Both the position numbers and the translations under genes were made by a program. Below are positions 18,807 through 26,299 of a stretch of DNA of 64,000 bases, one piece after another. The stretch comes from Streptomyces sp. NBC_01707 (GTDB taxonomy: Bacteria > Actinomycetota > Actinomycetes > Streptomycetales > Streptomycetaceae): the NCBI RefSeq assembly GCF_041438805.1, contig NZ_CP109190.1, positions 8,742,001 through 8,806,000 of the forward strand, given 5' to 3'. Below the pieces are notes generated by a model, which worked only from the letters and a program-made list of their open reading frames with translations, was not told the DNA's origin and made no database searches. Each line of letters opens with the position of its first letter. Within the stretch, counting starts at the first letter, position 1.

Positions 18807-19124
18807 ATGGATGATCTCAACGCCCTCGCCGACGAGCATCTGGCCGCCGCGCGCACGTCCCCGCACGGCCGCAGCGCCCACCTGCTGCTGCGACAGGAGC
18901 CGCTGCGGCAGACGGTCATCGCGCTCACCGCGGGCTCGGCCCTGGACGAGCACAACGCGCCGCCCGCGGCCTCGCTCCAGGTCCTGCGCGGGGCCGTACG
19001 GCTCACCGCAGCCTCCGGCGACGTGGAACTGACCGCGGGAGGACTGCAGCCCATCCCGCATGAACGGCACGGACTGCTGGCGCTGGAGGACGCGGTGGTC
19101 CTGCTGACCGCGGTCAACGACTGA
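18807..19124 (+). CDS. Small cupin-type protein
   Basis: 105 aa. The pattern LTAGSALDEHNAP, LQVLRGAVRLTAASGDVELTAGGL and PIPHERHGLLALEDAVVLLT is a single cupin barrel: a short variant with few metal-binding histidines. ATG 18807 has a weak ribosome site. It follows the GH13 gene by 80 bp and could be the last operon member. Function unknown. Confidence 0.7.
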   Translation: MDDLNALADEHLAAARTSPHGRSAHLLLRQEPLRQTVIALTAGSALDEHNAPPAASLQVLRGAVRLTAASGDVELTAGGLQPIPHERHGLLALEDAVVLLTAVND

Positions 19125-19191
19125 CTCCTGCCCACGCTCGGGGATCCGTCGGGACCACGGTGCGCCCGGCGCGGAACCGTCGGTGACGCCG

Positions 19192-20439
19192 TCACCTCGT
19201 CCGTACGCGTACCCGCTCCCACACCCACAGCACGAGGCTGCCCGCGGCGAGGGAGCCGCCCAGGACACATACGCCGGTCCAGCCCGCGCGCGACCAGACC
19301 ACCGAAGCGAGTGCGGCCCCGGCCGCCCCGCCCAGGAAGAACAGGGTCATGAAGCCGGAGTTGATCCGGTTGCGGGCTTCGGGGCGGAGTGCGTAGATCA
19401 CGTACTGACTGCTGTTCAGCCCCGCCTGCTGGGCCACGTTCAGGGAGATCACGCCGACGGCGAGCCACAGCGGAGAGGACTCGCCCGCCAGGAGCAGTGG
19501 CCAGGAGAGCGTGAGCAGGGCGGCCGACACTCCCGAGACCAGCTGCACGCGGCCGCGGTCACCGAGCCTGGCGGCGACGTTCATACCCACCACGCCGATG
19601 ACGCCGAGCAGACCGAAGAAGCCGATCGCGGCCGCGTTCCAGCCGAAGGGCGGCCGGGCCAGCAGAAAGGTCAGCGCCGTGAGCTGGACGCTGTACGAGG
19701 CCATCGAGAAGGCCGCGACGGCCGACCGCATGCGTAGCACGGGCTCCTCGCGCAGCAGCGAGAGCGTGGAGCGCAGCAGTCCGCCGTAACGCATCGGGGT
19801 GGTGGCGCCCGCCCGGGGCAGCCGGGGCAGGTTGCGGTGCAGAAGCACGGCCATGCCGGCCATGAGCAGGGCGTTCATCCAGTAGGCGGTGCGCCAGCCG
19901 CCGAGTTCCGACAGCGCGCCGGAGGCCAGTCGGCCGACCAGTCCGCCGAGCAGGACACCGGACATGACGACTCCGACGATCCTGCCGCGTTCGGCCGGAG
20001 CCGCGAGGGTCGCCGCGAACGGCACCACGATCTGGGCGCCGACGGATGTCAGTGCGGTGAGAGCCGTCCCCGCTATCAGCAGGGGGCCACTGGGGGCGGC
20101 GGACGTCAGCAGCAGGAAGATCGCGGTGAGACCGAAGAGGCCCACGGCGAGTCGGCGGCGCTCCATGACATCCCCGAGCGGCACCAGCAGGATCAGGCCC
20201 AGTGCGTACCCGCCCTGGGCCGCGGTCACGATCAGCCCCGCCGCAGTGACCCCGATGTGCAGTTCTGCCTCGATCACGTCGAGCAGGGGCTGGGCGAAGT
20301 AGTTCCCCGCGGCCGAGAGCCCGGCCGCGACGGCCATCAGGGCGACGAGTCCACGCCCGAGCACGGGCAGCGGTTTCAGTGCGTTCGTCGGGGCGCCAGG
20401 GTGTCGCGTCCCGTGGTGGGGCTGTGCGGAAAATGCCAT
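19192..20439 (-). CDS. MFS transporter, 12 membrane segments
   Basis: 415 aa with about 12 hydrophobic helices and the loop motif PLGDVMERRRLAV between helices 2 and 3, as in drug/proton antiporter-type MFS exporters. Divergent from the LysR gene at 20520; in this arrangement the regulator usually controls the transporter. The exported compound is unknown. Confidence 0.85.
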   Translation of the reverse strand: MAFSAQPHHGTRHPGAPTNALKPLPVLGRGLVALMAVAAGLSAAGNYFAQPLLDVIEAELHIGVTAAGLIVTAAQGGYALGLILLVPLGDVMERRRLAVGLFGLTAIFLLLTSAAPSGPLLIAGTALTALTSVGAQIVVPFAATLAAPAERGRIVGVVMSGVLLGGLVGRLASGALSELGGWRTAYWMNALLMAGMAVLLHRNLPRLPRAGATTPMRYGGLLRSTLSLLREEPVLRMRSAVAAFSMASYSVQLTALTFLLARPPFGWNAAAIGFFGLLGVIGVVGMNVAARLGDRGRVQLVSGVSAALLTLSWPLLLAGESSPLWLAVGVISLNVAQQAGLNSSQYVIYALRPEARNRINSGFMTLFFLGGAAGAALASVVWSRAGWTGVCVLGGSLAAGSLVLWVWERVRVRTR

Positions 20440-20491
20440 GTCCCACAGCCTCGAGGTGCGGCCATTGATGAGTCCAACACATGTTTTTCAT

Positions 20492-20516
20492 TCCATCGAT
20501 CGTGATTCACGATGGA
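20492..20516. promoter_or_regulatory. LysR-type operator, nested dyads between MFS and LysR genes
   Basis: Perfect 7-bp arms TCCATCG (20492-20498) and CGATGGA (20510-20516) enclose 11 nt. This is the T-N11-A geometry of LysR boxes. A second perfect dyad, ATCGTG-ATT-CACGAT (20499-20513), overlaps it. It lies directly before the LysR start, suited to autorepression and control of the divergent exporter. Confidence 0.6.
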
Positions 20517-20519
20517 TGG

Positions 20520-21413
20520 ATGGAGCTTCAGCAGATGCGATACGTGGTGGCGGTGGCGGACCTGCGGAACTTCACCCGCGCCGCGAAGAAATGCCTGGTC
20601 GTCCAATCCGCGCTGAGTCATCAGATCGCGCGGCTCGAGAAGGAACTGGGGGCCCGGCTGTTCGACCGCTCGAGCCGCCATGTCCGTCTCACCGCAGCAG
20701 GTGAGGCGTTCCTGCCCGCGGCCCGCCAGGCCCTGGACGCGGCGGAACGGGCCCGCGCCGAGGTGGCGGCAGCGACGGGGGAGGTCAGCGGGCGCCTCGC
20801 CGTCGGGGCGATCCCGACGCTCGGCGCGGTCGACATCCCGGCCGCGCTGCGCGAGTTCCACCTCCACCATCCGAAGGTCCGTATCGACCTCAAGGAGGGG
20901 CCGAGCAAGGATCTGGTCCAGGGAGTGCAGGACGGCACGCTCGATGTGGCCTTCCTCGGTGTGCTGCCGAGCTATCGGCCGAAGGGCGTGAGCGATCACG
21001 AACTCGCCCGGGGCGAGCTCGCCGCCGTGGTCGCTCCCACCCATCCGCTGGCGCGTGAGGCCGACGTGGATCTGGAGCGGCTGGCGGCGGAGACGTTCGT
21101 CGACTACCCCGAAGGCACCGCAGCCCGCGCCCAGTCGGAGGAGGCGTTCGAGGCGTCGGGGCTCACCCGCGTGGTGGCCTTCGAGGTCAGCGGGACCGAC
21201 TTCATCGTCCGCCTCGTGCGAAGCGGACTGGTCGTCGCGCTGCTGCCTGCCGCGTTCGCGGCCGAACTGGCAGGAGTCACCGTGCTCCCGGTGCGCGATG
21301 CCCCGGCCCGCACGGAACGCCTGGTCTGGAGCAGATTCCGCCCCACCCCCGCGGCCGCCGCGTTCCTGACCGGGCTCGGTATCGACACGGAGGCTGCCGC
21401 CGACCGGCCGTGA
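20520..21413 (+). CDS. LysR-family transcriptional regulator
   Basis: 297 aa. The N-terminal winged helix-turn-helix reads MELQQMRYVVAVADLRNFTRAA with SALSHQIARLEKELG as the recognition helix, and a LysR substrate domain follows. The start is placed at ATG 20520 because family members begin two turns before this helix; an ATG at 20481 would put the operator inside the gene. Probably regulates the divergent MFS gene. Confidence 0.88.
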   Translation: MELQQMRYVVAVADLRNFTRAAKKCLVVQSALSHQIARLEKELGARLFDRSSRHVRLTAAGEAFLPAARQALDAAERARAEVAAATGEVSGRLAVGAIPTLGAVDIPAALREFHLHHPKVRIDLKEGPSKDLVQGVQDGTLDVAFLGVLPSYRPKGVSDHELARGELAAVVAPTHPLAREADVDLERLAAETFVDYPEGTAARAQSEEAFEASGLTRVVAFEVSGTDFIVRLVRSGLVVALLPAAFAAELAGVTVLPVRDAPARTERLVWSRFRPTPAAAAFLTGLGIDTEAAADRP

Positions 21414-21420
21414 CGTTCCC

Positions 21421-22710
21421 TCAGGCAGGCGGCAGCGCGCGTCGGCGGCGCCGCAGGAATTCCTGCTCGGCGGCGTTGTCCGTCCGGGCGATGGCGGTGT
21501 CGTACGCCGATGCCGCTTCGGCGCGGCGGCCCAGCCGGCGCAGCAGATCGGCCCGCACGGCGTGGAACACGTGGTAACGGTCGAGCCCGAGCTCCTCGAC
21601 GAGGACGAGCGCCGCACCCGGTCCGTCGACCTCCGCCACCGCGACGGCACGGTTGAGCGCCACGACCGGAGTCGGTGCCTGCGCCAGCAACTGGTCGTAG
21701 AGCCGCAGGATCTGCCCCCAGTCGGTCGCTGCCGCGGTCGGCGCATCGCTGTGTACCGCGTTGATCGCGGCCTGGATCTGGTACGGGCCGGGCCGGTTCC
21801 GGCGCAGACACCTGCGTACGAGCGCCTGCCCCTCGTCGATCAGCGCGCGGTCCCACCGGGCGCGATCCTGGTCGGGCAGGGACACCGGTGCGCCGTCCGG
21901 GTCCGACCTGGCGGTGCGGCGCGCATCGGTGAGCAGCATCAGGGCGAGCAGACCCAGCACCTCCGGTTCGTCCGGCATCAGATTCGCCAGCAGCCGGCCG
22001 AGACGGATGGCCTCCGCGCAGAGATCCTCGCGTGCGAGACGGTCGCCCGAGCTCGCCGTATGCCCCTCGTTGAAGATCAGGTACACAACGGCGAGCACCG
22101 CGCCCACCCGGTCCGGAAGGTCTGCGTCGGCCGGGATCCGGTAGGGGATCCGGGCGTCACGGATCTTGCCCTTGGCGCGCACCAGCCGCTGTGCCATGGT
22201 CGGCTCCGGGACCAGGAACGCGTGCGCGAGCTCCGAGGTGGTCAGCCCGCCCAGCAGCCTCAGGGTCAGCGCGACCTGCGCGGAGGTGGCGAGTGCGGGG
22301 TGGCAACAGGTGAAGATCAGCCGCAGTCGGTCGTCATGCACGGGACCCTCCTCGGCCGGTTCGCCGCGGACGTTCAGCTCCTGCGCGAGCGCGGCCCGGG
22401 CCTGGCGGTCGGCGCGGGACGCCTCGCGGCGCAGGCGGTCGATCGCCCGGTTGCGTGCGGTGGTGATGATCCAGCCGGCCGGGGCGGGTGGCAGCCCGGT
22501 GGACGGCCACCGCTCCAGCGCGGTGGCGAACGCCTCCTGGACGGCTTCCTCCGCGATGTCGATGTCACCGAAGGCGCCGACGAGCACGGCGACCGCGCGG
22601 CCGTACTCCGCACGGAAGAGGCGCTCGATCTCCGCTGTGGGTACGGCGGGTGTGTCGTCCGGAGTGCGGGGCACTTCGGAGGCACAGGACGGCCCGGGCG
22701 AGTCGGGCAT
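21421..22710 (-). CDS. ECF42-type RNA polymerase sigma factor with C-terminal TPR-like extension
   Basis: 429 aa, about twice a standard ECF sigma factor. Region 2 ([30 protein letters not shown]) and region 4 ([18 protein letters not shown]) are followed by a helical SnoaL/TPR-like extension of about 210 aa containing [10 protein letters not shown] and [11 protein letters not shown], the family hallmark. It overlaps the upstream DGPF gene by one base (TGATG), so translation is coupled. ECF42 factors are known to be encoded beside DGPF proteins rather than a classical anti-sigma factor. Confidence 0.9.
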   Translation of the reverse strand: MPDSPGPSCASEVPRTPDDTPAVPTAEIERLFRAEYGRAVAVLVGAFGDIDIAEEAVQEAFATALERWPSTGLPPAPAGWIITTARNRAIDRLRREASRADRQARAALAQELNVRGEPAEEGPVHDDRLRLIFTCCHPALATSAQVALTLRLLGGLTTSELAHAFLVPEPTMAQRLVRAKGKIRDARIPYRIPADADLPDRVGAVLAVVYLIFNEGHTASSGDRLAREDLCAEAIRLGRLLANLMPDEPEVLGLLALMLLTDARRTARSDPDGAPVSLPDQDRARWDRALIDEGQALVRRCLRRNRPGPYQIQAAINAVHSDAPTAAATDWGQILRLYDQLLAQAPTPVVALNRAVAVAEVDGPGAALVLVEELGLDRYHVFHAVRADLLRRLGRRAEAASAYDTAIARTDNAAEQEFLRRRRRALPPA

Positions 22711-23066
22711 CAGCCCTCCACTTCACCCTCGAACGGCCGGACCTCGACCGGCAGGGTGATCGCCCGCGCGGCCTTGCGGCCCCAGTCGAGGGCGGCGTCC
22801 AGGTCGGGTGCCTTGATGATGCACAGCCCGCCGAGATACTCCTTCCCCTCGGCATACGGCCCGTCGGTGATCAGTGTGTCCCCGTCCTTCTGCCGTACCA
22901 CCGTGGCGGTGCCGGGGGCGTGCAGTCCGCCCGCGAACACCCACGCCCCGGCCTCCTGGAGTTCCCGGTGGAAGACGCCCACGTTCCGCATGATCCCTTC
23001 CAGCACCTCGGGGGCGGGCGGCTCGCCGTCAGCGGGTGTGATGACGCTCAGCAGGTAGTGCTTCAT
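22710..23066 (-). CDS. DGPF/YCII-domain protein, ECF42 partner
   Basis: 118 aa. The name-giving stretch appears as [16 protein letters not shown], with the flanking YLLSV start of the ferredoxin-like YCII fold. These proteins accompany ECF42 sigma factors and are often part of their regulon. Co-transcribed with and coupled to the sigma factor gene. Confidence 0.9.
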   Translation of the reverse strand: MKHYLLSVITPADGEPPAPEVLEGIMRNVGVFHRELQEAGAWVFAGGLHAPGTATVVRQKDGDTLITDGPYAEGKEYLGGLCIIKAPDLDAALDWGRKAARAITLPVEVRPFEGEVEG

Positions 23067-23162
23067 GGTGTGCCTCCTCGAGTACGACGTCGGCAGCGCG
23101 CCGGCGTCTCACCCTCTATACGAACGGCTTCCACCCGGATCGACACGGAACACGGTCGTGTT

Positions 23163-23180
23163 CCCGGAAAGTTTTCCGGG
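23163..23180. promoter_or_regulatory. Palindrome CCCGGAAA-GT-TTTCCGGG in a divergent intergenic region
   Basis: Perfect 8-bp arms 97 bp upstream of the DGPF start and 85 bp upstream of the GNAT start. It could be a regulator site or the autoregulated promoter region of the sigma operon. Confidence 0.35.
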
Positions 23181-23231
23181 GAGCACCCCGGGACGCTCGT
23201 GATCCCGAGGACGGCGCCGCACAGAGTCTTG

Positions 23232-23245
23232 TGGGAGCGCTCCCA
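23232..23245. promoter_or_regulatory. Perfect CebR-type operator upstream of a GNAT gene
   Basis: The 14-bp palindrome TGGGAGCGCTCCCA matches exactly the CebR box known from Streptomyces cellobiose operons. It ends 19 bp before the GNAT start at 23265 and is 166 bp from the divergent DGPF gene. Confidence 0.65.
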
Positions 23246-23264
23246 GCACCGGCAGGATGGGGTG

Positions 23265-23891
23265 ATGACCAAGCCAGCCGGCCTACGGGCCTACCACCCC
23301 GACGACCGTGAGGCCCTCGCGGACATCTGCGTCCGGACGGCCGACAACGGCGGCGACTCCCGGCACCTGTATCCGGACCTCGACCTGATGCCCTCGATCT
23401 TCGCCGCCCCCTATGCGTACCTCGAACCCGATCTGACGTTCGTGGTCGACGACGGTACGGGCCGGGCGGTCGGTTACATCCTGGGGACCGCGGACACGCC
23501 GCAGTTCGTCGCCGCCTTCCGCAAGCAGTGGCTGCCGCTGGTCGAGGACCGCTTCCCGAAACTCGACGGCGCGCCGCGGACCCCCAGCGAGGAGATGATC
23601 GCCCTCCTGCACAACCCGGAACGGATGATCGTCCCCGAAGTGGCCGCCCACCCCGCCCACCTGCACATCGATCTGCTGCCCGCATGGCAGCGGAAGGGGT
23701 ACGGCAGAGCGCTGATGCGGGCGTTCCTGGCCGCCCTGAGCGCCAAGGGTGTGGAAGCCGTGCATCTCTCCATGGTCACGGCGAACACTCCGGCCCGGGC
23801 CTTCTACGACCGCCTGGGCTTCGAGGAGATCGACGTACCGGACCCCGGACCGATCACCTACCTGGGGCGCAGCACCGCAGCGGACCTGTGA
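23265..23891 (+). CDS. GNAT-family N-acetyltransferase, O-GlcNAcase-associated type
   Basis: 208 aa. ATG 23265, with a GTG immediately before it in frame. The acetyl-CoA loop is LLPAWQRKGYGRALM and the late motif VTANTPARAFYDRLGFEEI. A conserved N-terminal YHPDDREALADICVRTADNG and the long insertion match acetyltransferases found beside beta-glucosidase or N-acetylglucosamine genes in actinobacteria. The CebR-type box just upstream supports a sugar-related role; substrate unknown. Confidence 0.82.
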   Translation: MTKPAGLRAYHPDDREALADICVRTADNGGDSRHLYPDLDLMPSIFAAPYAYLEPDLTFVVDDGTGRAVGYILGTADTPQFVAAFRKQWLPLVEDRFPKLDGAPRTPSEEMIALLHNPERMIVPEVAAHPAHLHIDLLPAWQRKGYGRALMRAFLAALSAKGVEAVHLSMVTANTPARAFYDRLGFEEIDVPDPGPITYLGRSTAADL

Positions 23892-24002
23892 GGCGCAGCG
23901 CGCACACCGGCTGACCCCGTCGGTCCCACCCACGGCGGACGAGGCGCCGGGAACTCCGCTTGGCAGGGGTGTCGTGCCGGCGAGCTGGGCAGGTACTGGT
24001 GC

Positions 24003-24914
24003 ATGAGCCCGGAACAGGGGCGAGGCAGCCGGTACAGAGGGGTGTGTGGCGTGAGGGAGCAGACCGTGTGGCAGTTCTCCGACGACCGTGGGCAGCTGTC
24101 GGCAGCCGAGCGACGGCCGTCGAAGGTACTCGCCTATGTCCAGGCCGGCGCCACCCTGTGGGACTACGGGATACATCCGTGGGGGATCTTCGGCTCCGGC
24201 CACGACGGTGACGAGCCCGACCGTGCGAAGACCGGCTTCCTGCCGCTGACCGAGGTCGAGTACCTCGGTGCGGGCGGCGTCCTCGACGTGGAGACCCTGT
24301 TACGAGGCGAGCCGGACCTCGTCGTGGCCGTCAGCTACGGGGGAGGACATGTCTACGGGCTCGCCCCCGAGACCGCCAAACACCTGGAGGAGCACGTTCC
24401 GGTCGTTGTCGTCGACGTGGGACAGGCACGCACCCTCGCCGACATCGGCAACCGGTTCGCCGAGCTGGCCCGCTCGCTCGGCGCCGAGGAGACTCCGACG
24501 ACGGAGGACCTGGCGGCCGCCCGGGACCGGCTGCGCACCCTCACCGCCGGTCCGTCCCGGCCCCGGGTACTTGCCCTGTCACCGGCCGGGCAGGACCAGG
24601 CGCATCTCGCCCGTCCCCGCATGTGGCCTGAGCTGCGCGTGCTGACGGAGCTGGGCGTCGACGTCCTCGAACCGCCGACCGGGCCCGGTGCCAACTGGTC
24701 AACGGTCGGCTGGCCGGAGGTGACGGCTCTGCGGCCCGGGATCCTGCTCACCGACGTCCGGTCCAACGCCACACCTCTGGATCGGCTCCGGTCGGCGCCG
24801 GAGCAGGCGGCCGCAGTCGTGCCGTGGAATCCGGAACCGATCTGCAGCCCCCGGGCCCATGCGCGGTTCCTGACGCTCGTGGCGGACGCCGTCGAGGCGG
24901 CGCAGGGCAGTTAG
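24003..24914 (+). CDS. Periplasmic-binding-protein-fold protein (iron-siderophore type) without signal peptide
   Basis: 303 aa. The body resembles FecB/FepB binding proteins: VLDVETLLRGEPDLVVAVSY, PVVVVDVGQARTLADIGNRFAELARSLG. The usual lipoprotein signal is absent with either start (ATG 24003 or GTG 24051, the latter with a GAGGGG site). No permease or ATPase genes flank it. It may be a cytosolic ligand sensor or a truncated former lipoprotein. Confidence 0.65.
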   Translation: MSPEQGRGSRYRGVCGVREQTVWQFSDDRGQLSAAERRPSKVLAYVQAGATLWDYGIHPWGIFGSGHDGDEPDRAKTGFLPLTEVEYLGAGGVLDVETLLRGEPDLVVAVSYGGGHVYGLAPETAKHLEEHVPVVVVDVGQARTLADIGNRFAELARSLGAEETPTTEDLAAARDRLRTLTAGPSRPRVLALSPAGQDQAHLARPRMWPELRVLTELGVDVLEPPTGPGANWSTVGWPEVTALRPGILLTDVRSNATPLDRLRSAPEQAAAVVPWNPEPICSPRAHARFLTLVADAVEAAQGS

Positions 24915-24998
24915 CGCGCCGGAACCACTGCGCCGCCCGGTACGTCCGACCGGCAACCAGCAGGGGCTGAGGGGCGAGCACGCGGACAGGGGCGGGGC

Positions 24999-25883
24999 AT
25001 GAACAGAGAAAGAGTGGGCGCAACGGTCGCCGGGGTCCTGGTGATCGCACTGTCGGCGGTGGCATGCGGCGAGGATGCCCCCGAGGACCTCGTGACCGAG
25101 GGGAACCGGCCGGCCGTGCCCTACAGCGGCCCGCTCCACCTGCCCCACCCGAACGTCGAAGGCGACACCCCGCAGGCGAGGATGACGGAATCGGGGGCCG
25201 CCGGCCGCGCTCTGGAGTGCGACGGGGAGATCTACTCCGGCGGCGGCAGCGAACCCTGGAGCAAGGGCGACGGCGGGGCGACGCCCGAGGAAGGGCTGAA
25301 GCTGCACTTCGAGATCGAGCAGCCCGATCTGCCCCGGTACGGATACCGCGTGGAACGCGAGGAAGCCGACCGGGTCCTGTACTCGTTCGACGTGGACCGC
25401 AGGACGAAGATCGCCGTCATCGTCGCCAAGGACCGCAAAGGACGCCCGGGCTGGGGCCCGGAGACCACCGCCATGTGCGACCCGGCCGAGCTGCCGTCGA
25501 GCTATACGGACAAGCAGCCGTACCGCGTCTGGACCGACAAGGACGGCCGCCGGGTACCCGTGTCCGAGGTGAGCAGTTCGGCGGGCTCGGCGCACTGCGA
25601 CTGGCAGGACGCGGACTTCCTCGAATGGGGCGCGGGTTCAGGAGGCGAGGGCTCGGCCGACCGGAAGGTGTACGCGCGAGATCCGGAGGGCGTCCTCCCC
25701 TCGGGCATGCTCACGTCGGCGTACGACGGGGACGTGACGATGCCCGCCGGTGCCCGGTCCACGGGCTACCACCTGGACGACCGGGAACTGTGGCTGACGG
25801 ACGACATGTCCAGGGTCTATGTCCGCACCTCGGACGGGGTGGAGGCGTGGCCCGCCGTGAAGCAGCACATGGGATGCCGATGA
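24999..25883 (+). CDS. Lipoprotein of unknown function
   Basis: 294 aa. A lipoprotein signal with lipobox LSAVAC at residues 18-23 (Cys 23). The mature part is acidic, with four further cysteines that could form disulfides, for example in ALECDGE, AMCDPAE, AHCDW and MGCR. No known catalytic motif. It lies 84 bp after the binding-protein-like gene on the same strand. Confidence 0.75.
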   Translation: MNRERVGATVAGVLVIALSAVACGEDAPEDLVTEGNRPAVPYSGPLHLPHPNVEGDTPQARMTESGAAGRALECDGEIYSGGGSEPWSKGDGGATPEEGLKLHFEIEQPDLPRYGYRVEREEADRVLYSFDVDRRTKIAVIVAKDRKGRPGWGPETTAMCDPAELPSSYTDKQPYRVWTDKDGRRVPVSEVSSSAGSAHCDWQDADFLEWGAGSGGEGSADRKVYARDPEGVLPSGMLTSAYDGDVTMPAGARSTGYHLDDRELWLTDDMSRVYVRTSDGVEAWPAVKQHMGCR

Positions 25884-26006
25884 CCGGTCCGGCGTACCGA
25901 GCTCTCATGACGGGGCCGAGGTCCGTCGTCGAGCGCCGGATCGGCGCAGTGCGGCGCCGGAGCCCTGTCCGGCGGATCACGTGACCATCCCCGGGGCGGG
26001 GGCGTC

Positions 26007-26200
26007 GTGTCCGCCACGGGGAGGGGAGATCCGACGAACGACGAGTGGGCTCGGCTGATGGCGCATCTCCCGAAGTTCGCTCGGCTGTGCGGTTGTGGGG
26101 CCGGCCACCGCAAGGTGATCAACAGGCTTCTGTGCCGGGAGCGGACCGGGGCGCGGCGCTCACCGATGCGCCGAGGTAGCGCCCGGGCCGGCTTTCCGAC
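26007..26200 (+). pseudogene. N-terminal fragment of an IS5-type transposase
   Basis: GDPTNDEWARLMAHLP, then GHRKVINRLLCRERTGA, corresponds to the N-terminal block of IS5 transposases (GDLTDEEW..LLP...HR.VI.G...R.RTG). The rest is missing and the reading degenerates. It ends about 65 bp before the operator of the oxygenase gene, so the promoter of that gene may have been shaped by the insertion. Confidence 0.65.
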
Positions 26201-26263
26201 GGGGGTTGGCTCGGCGGACACCTTGCGATCATGTTCCGGTCGTATCCGCCTGTGACGGTCGAA

Positions 26264-26283
26264 AAAGTTGGCTATACAACTTT
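26264..26283 (+). promoter_or_regulatory. Operator 1: 20-bp palindrome in front of the fused oxygenase gene
   Basis: AAAGTTG and CAACTTT arms (7 bp, perfect) flank GCTATA. The site ends 5 bp before the GAGGAG ribosome site. HutC-subfamily GntR regulators bind palindromes of this kind, and such a regulator is encoded at 28131-28934. Operator 2 (32960-32977) matches at 15 of 18 core positions. Confidence 0.75.
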
Positions 26284-26299
26284 GACCCGAGGAGTGACC

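Noticed and set aside
22488..23264. Long N-terminal extension of the GNAT protein
   Set aside because: It runs antisense to the sigma factor and DGPF genes; the GNAT family start is at 23265.
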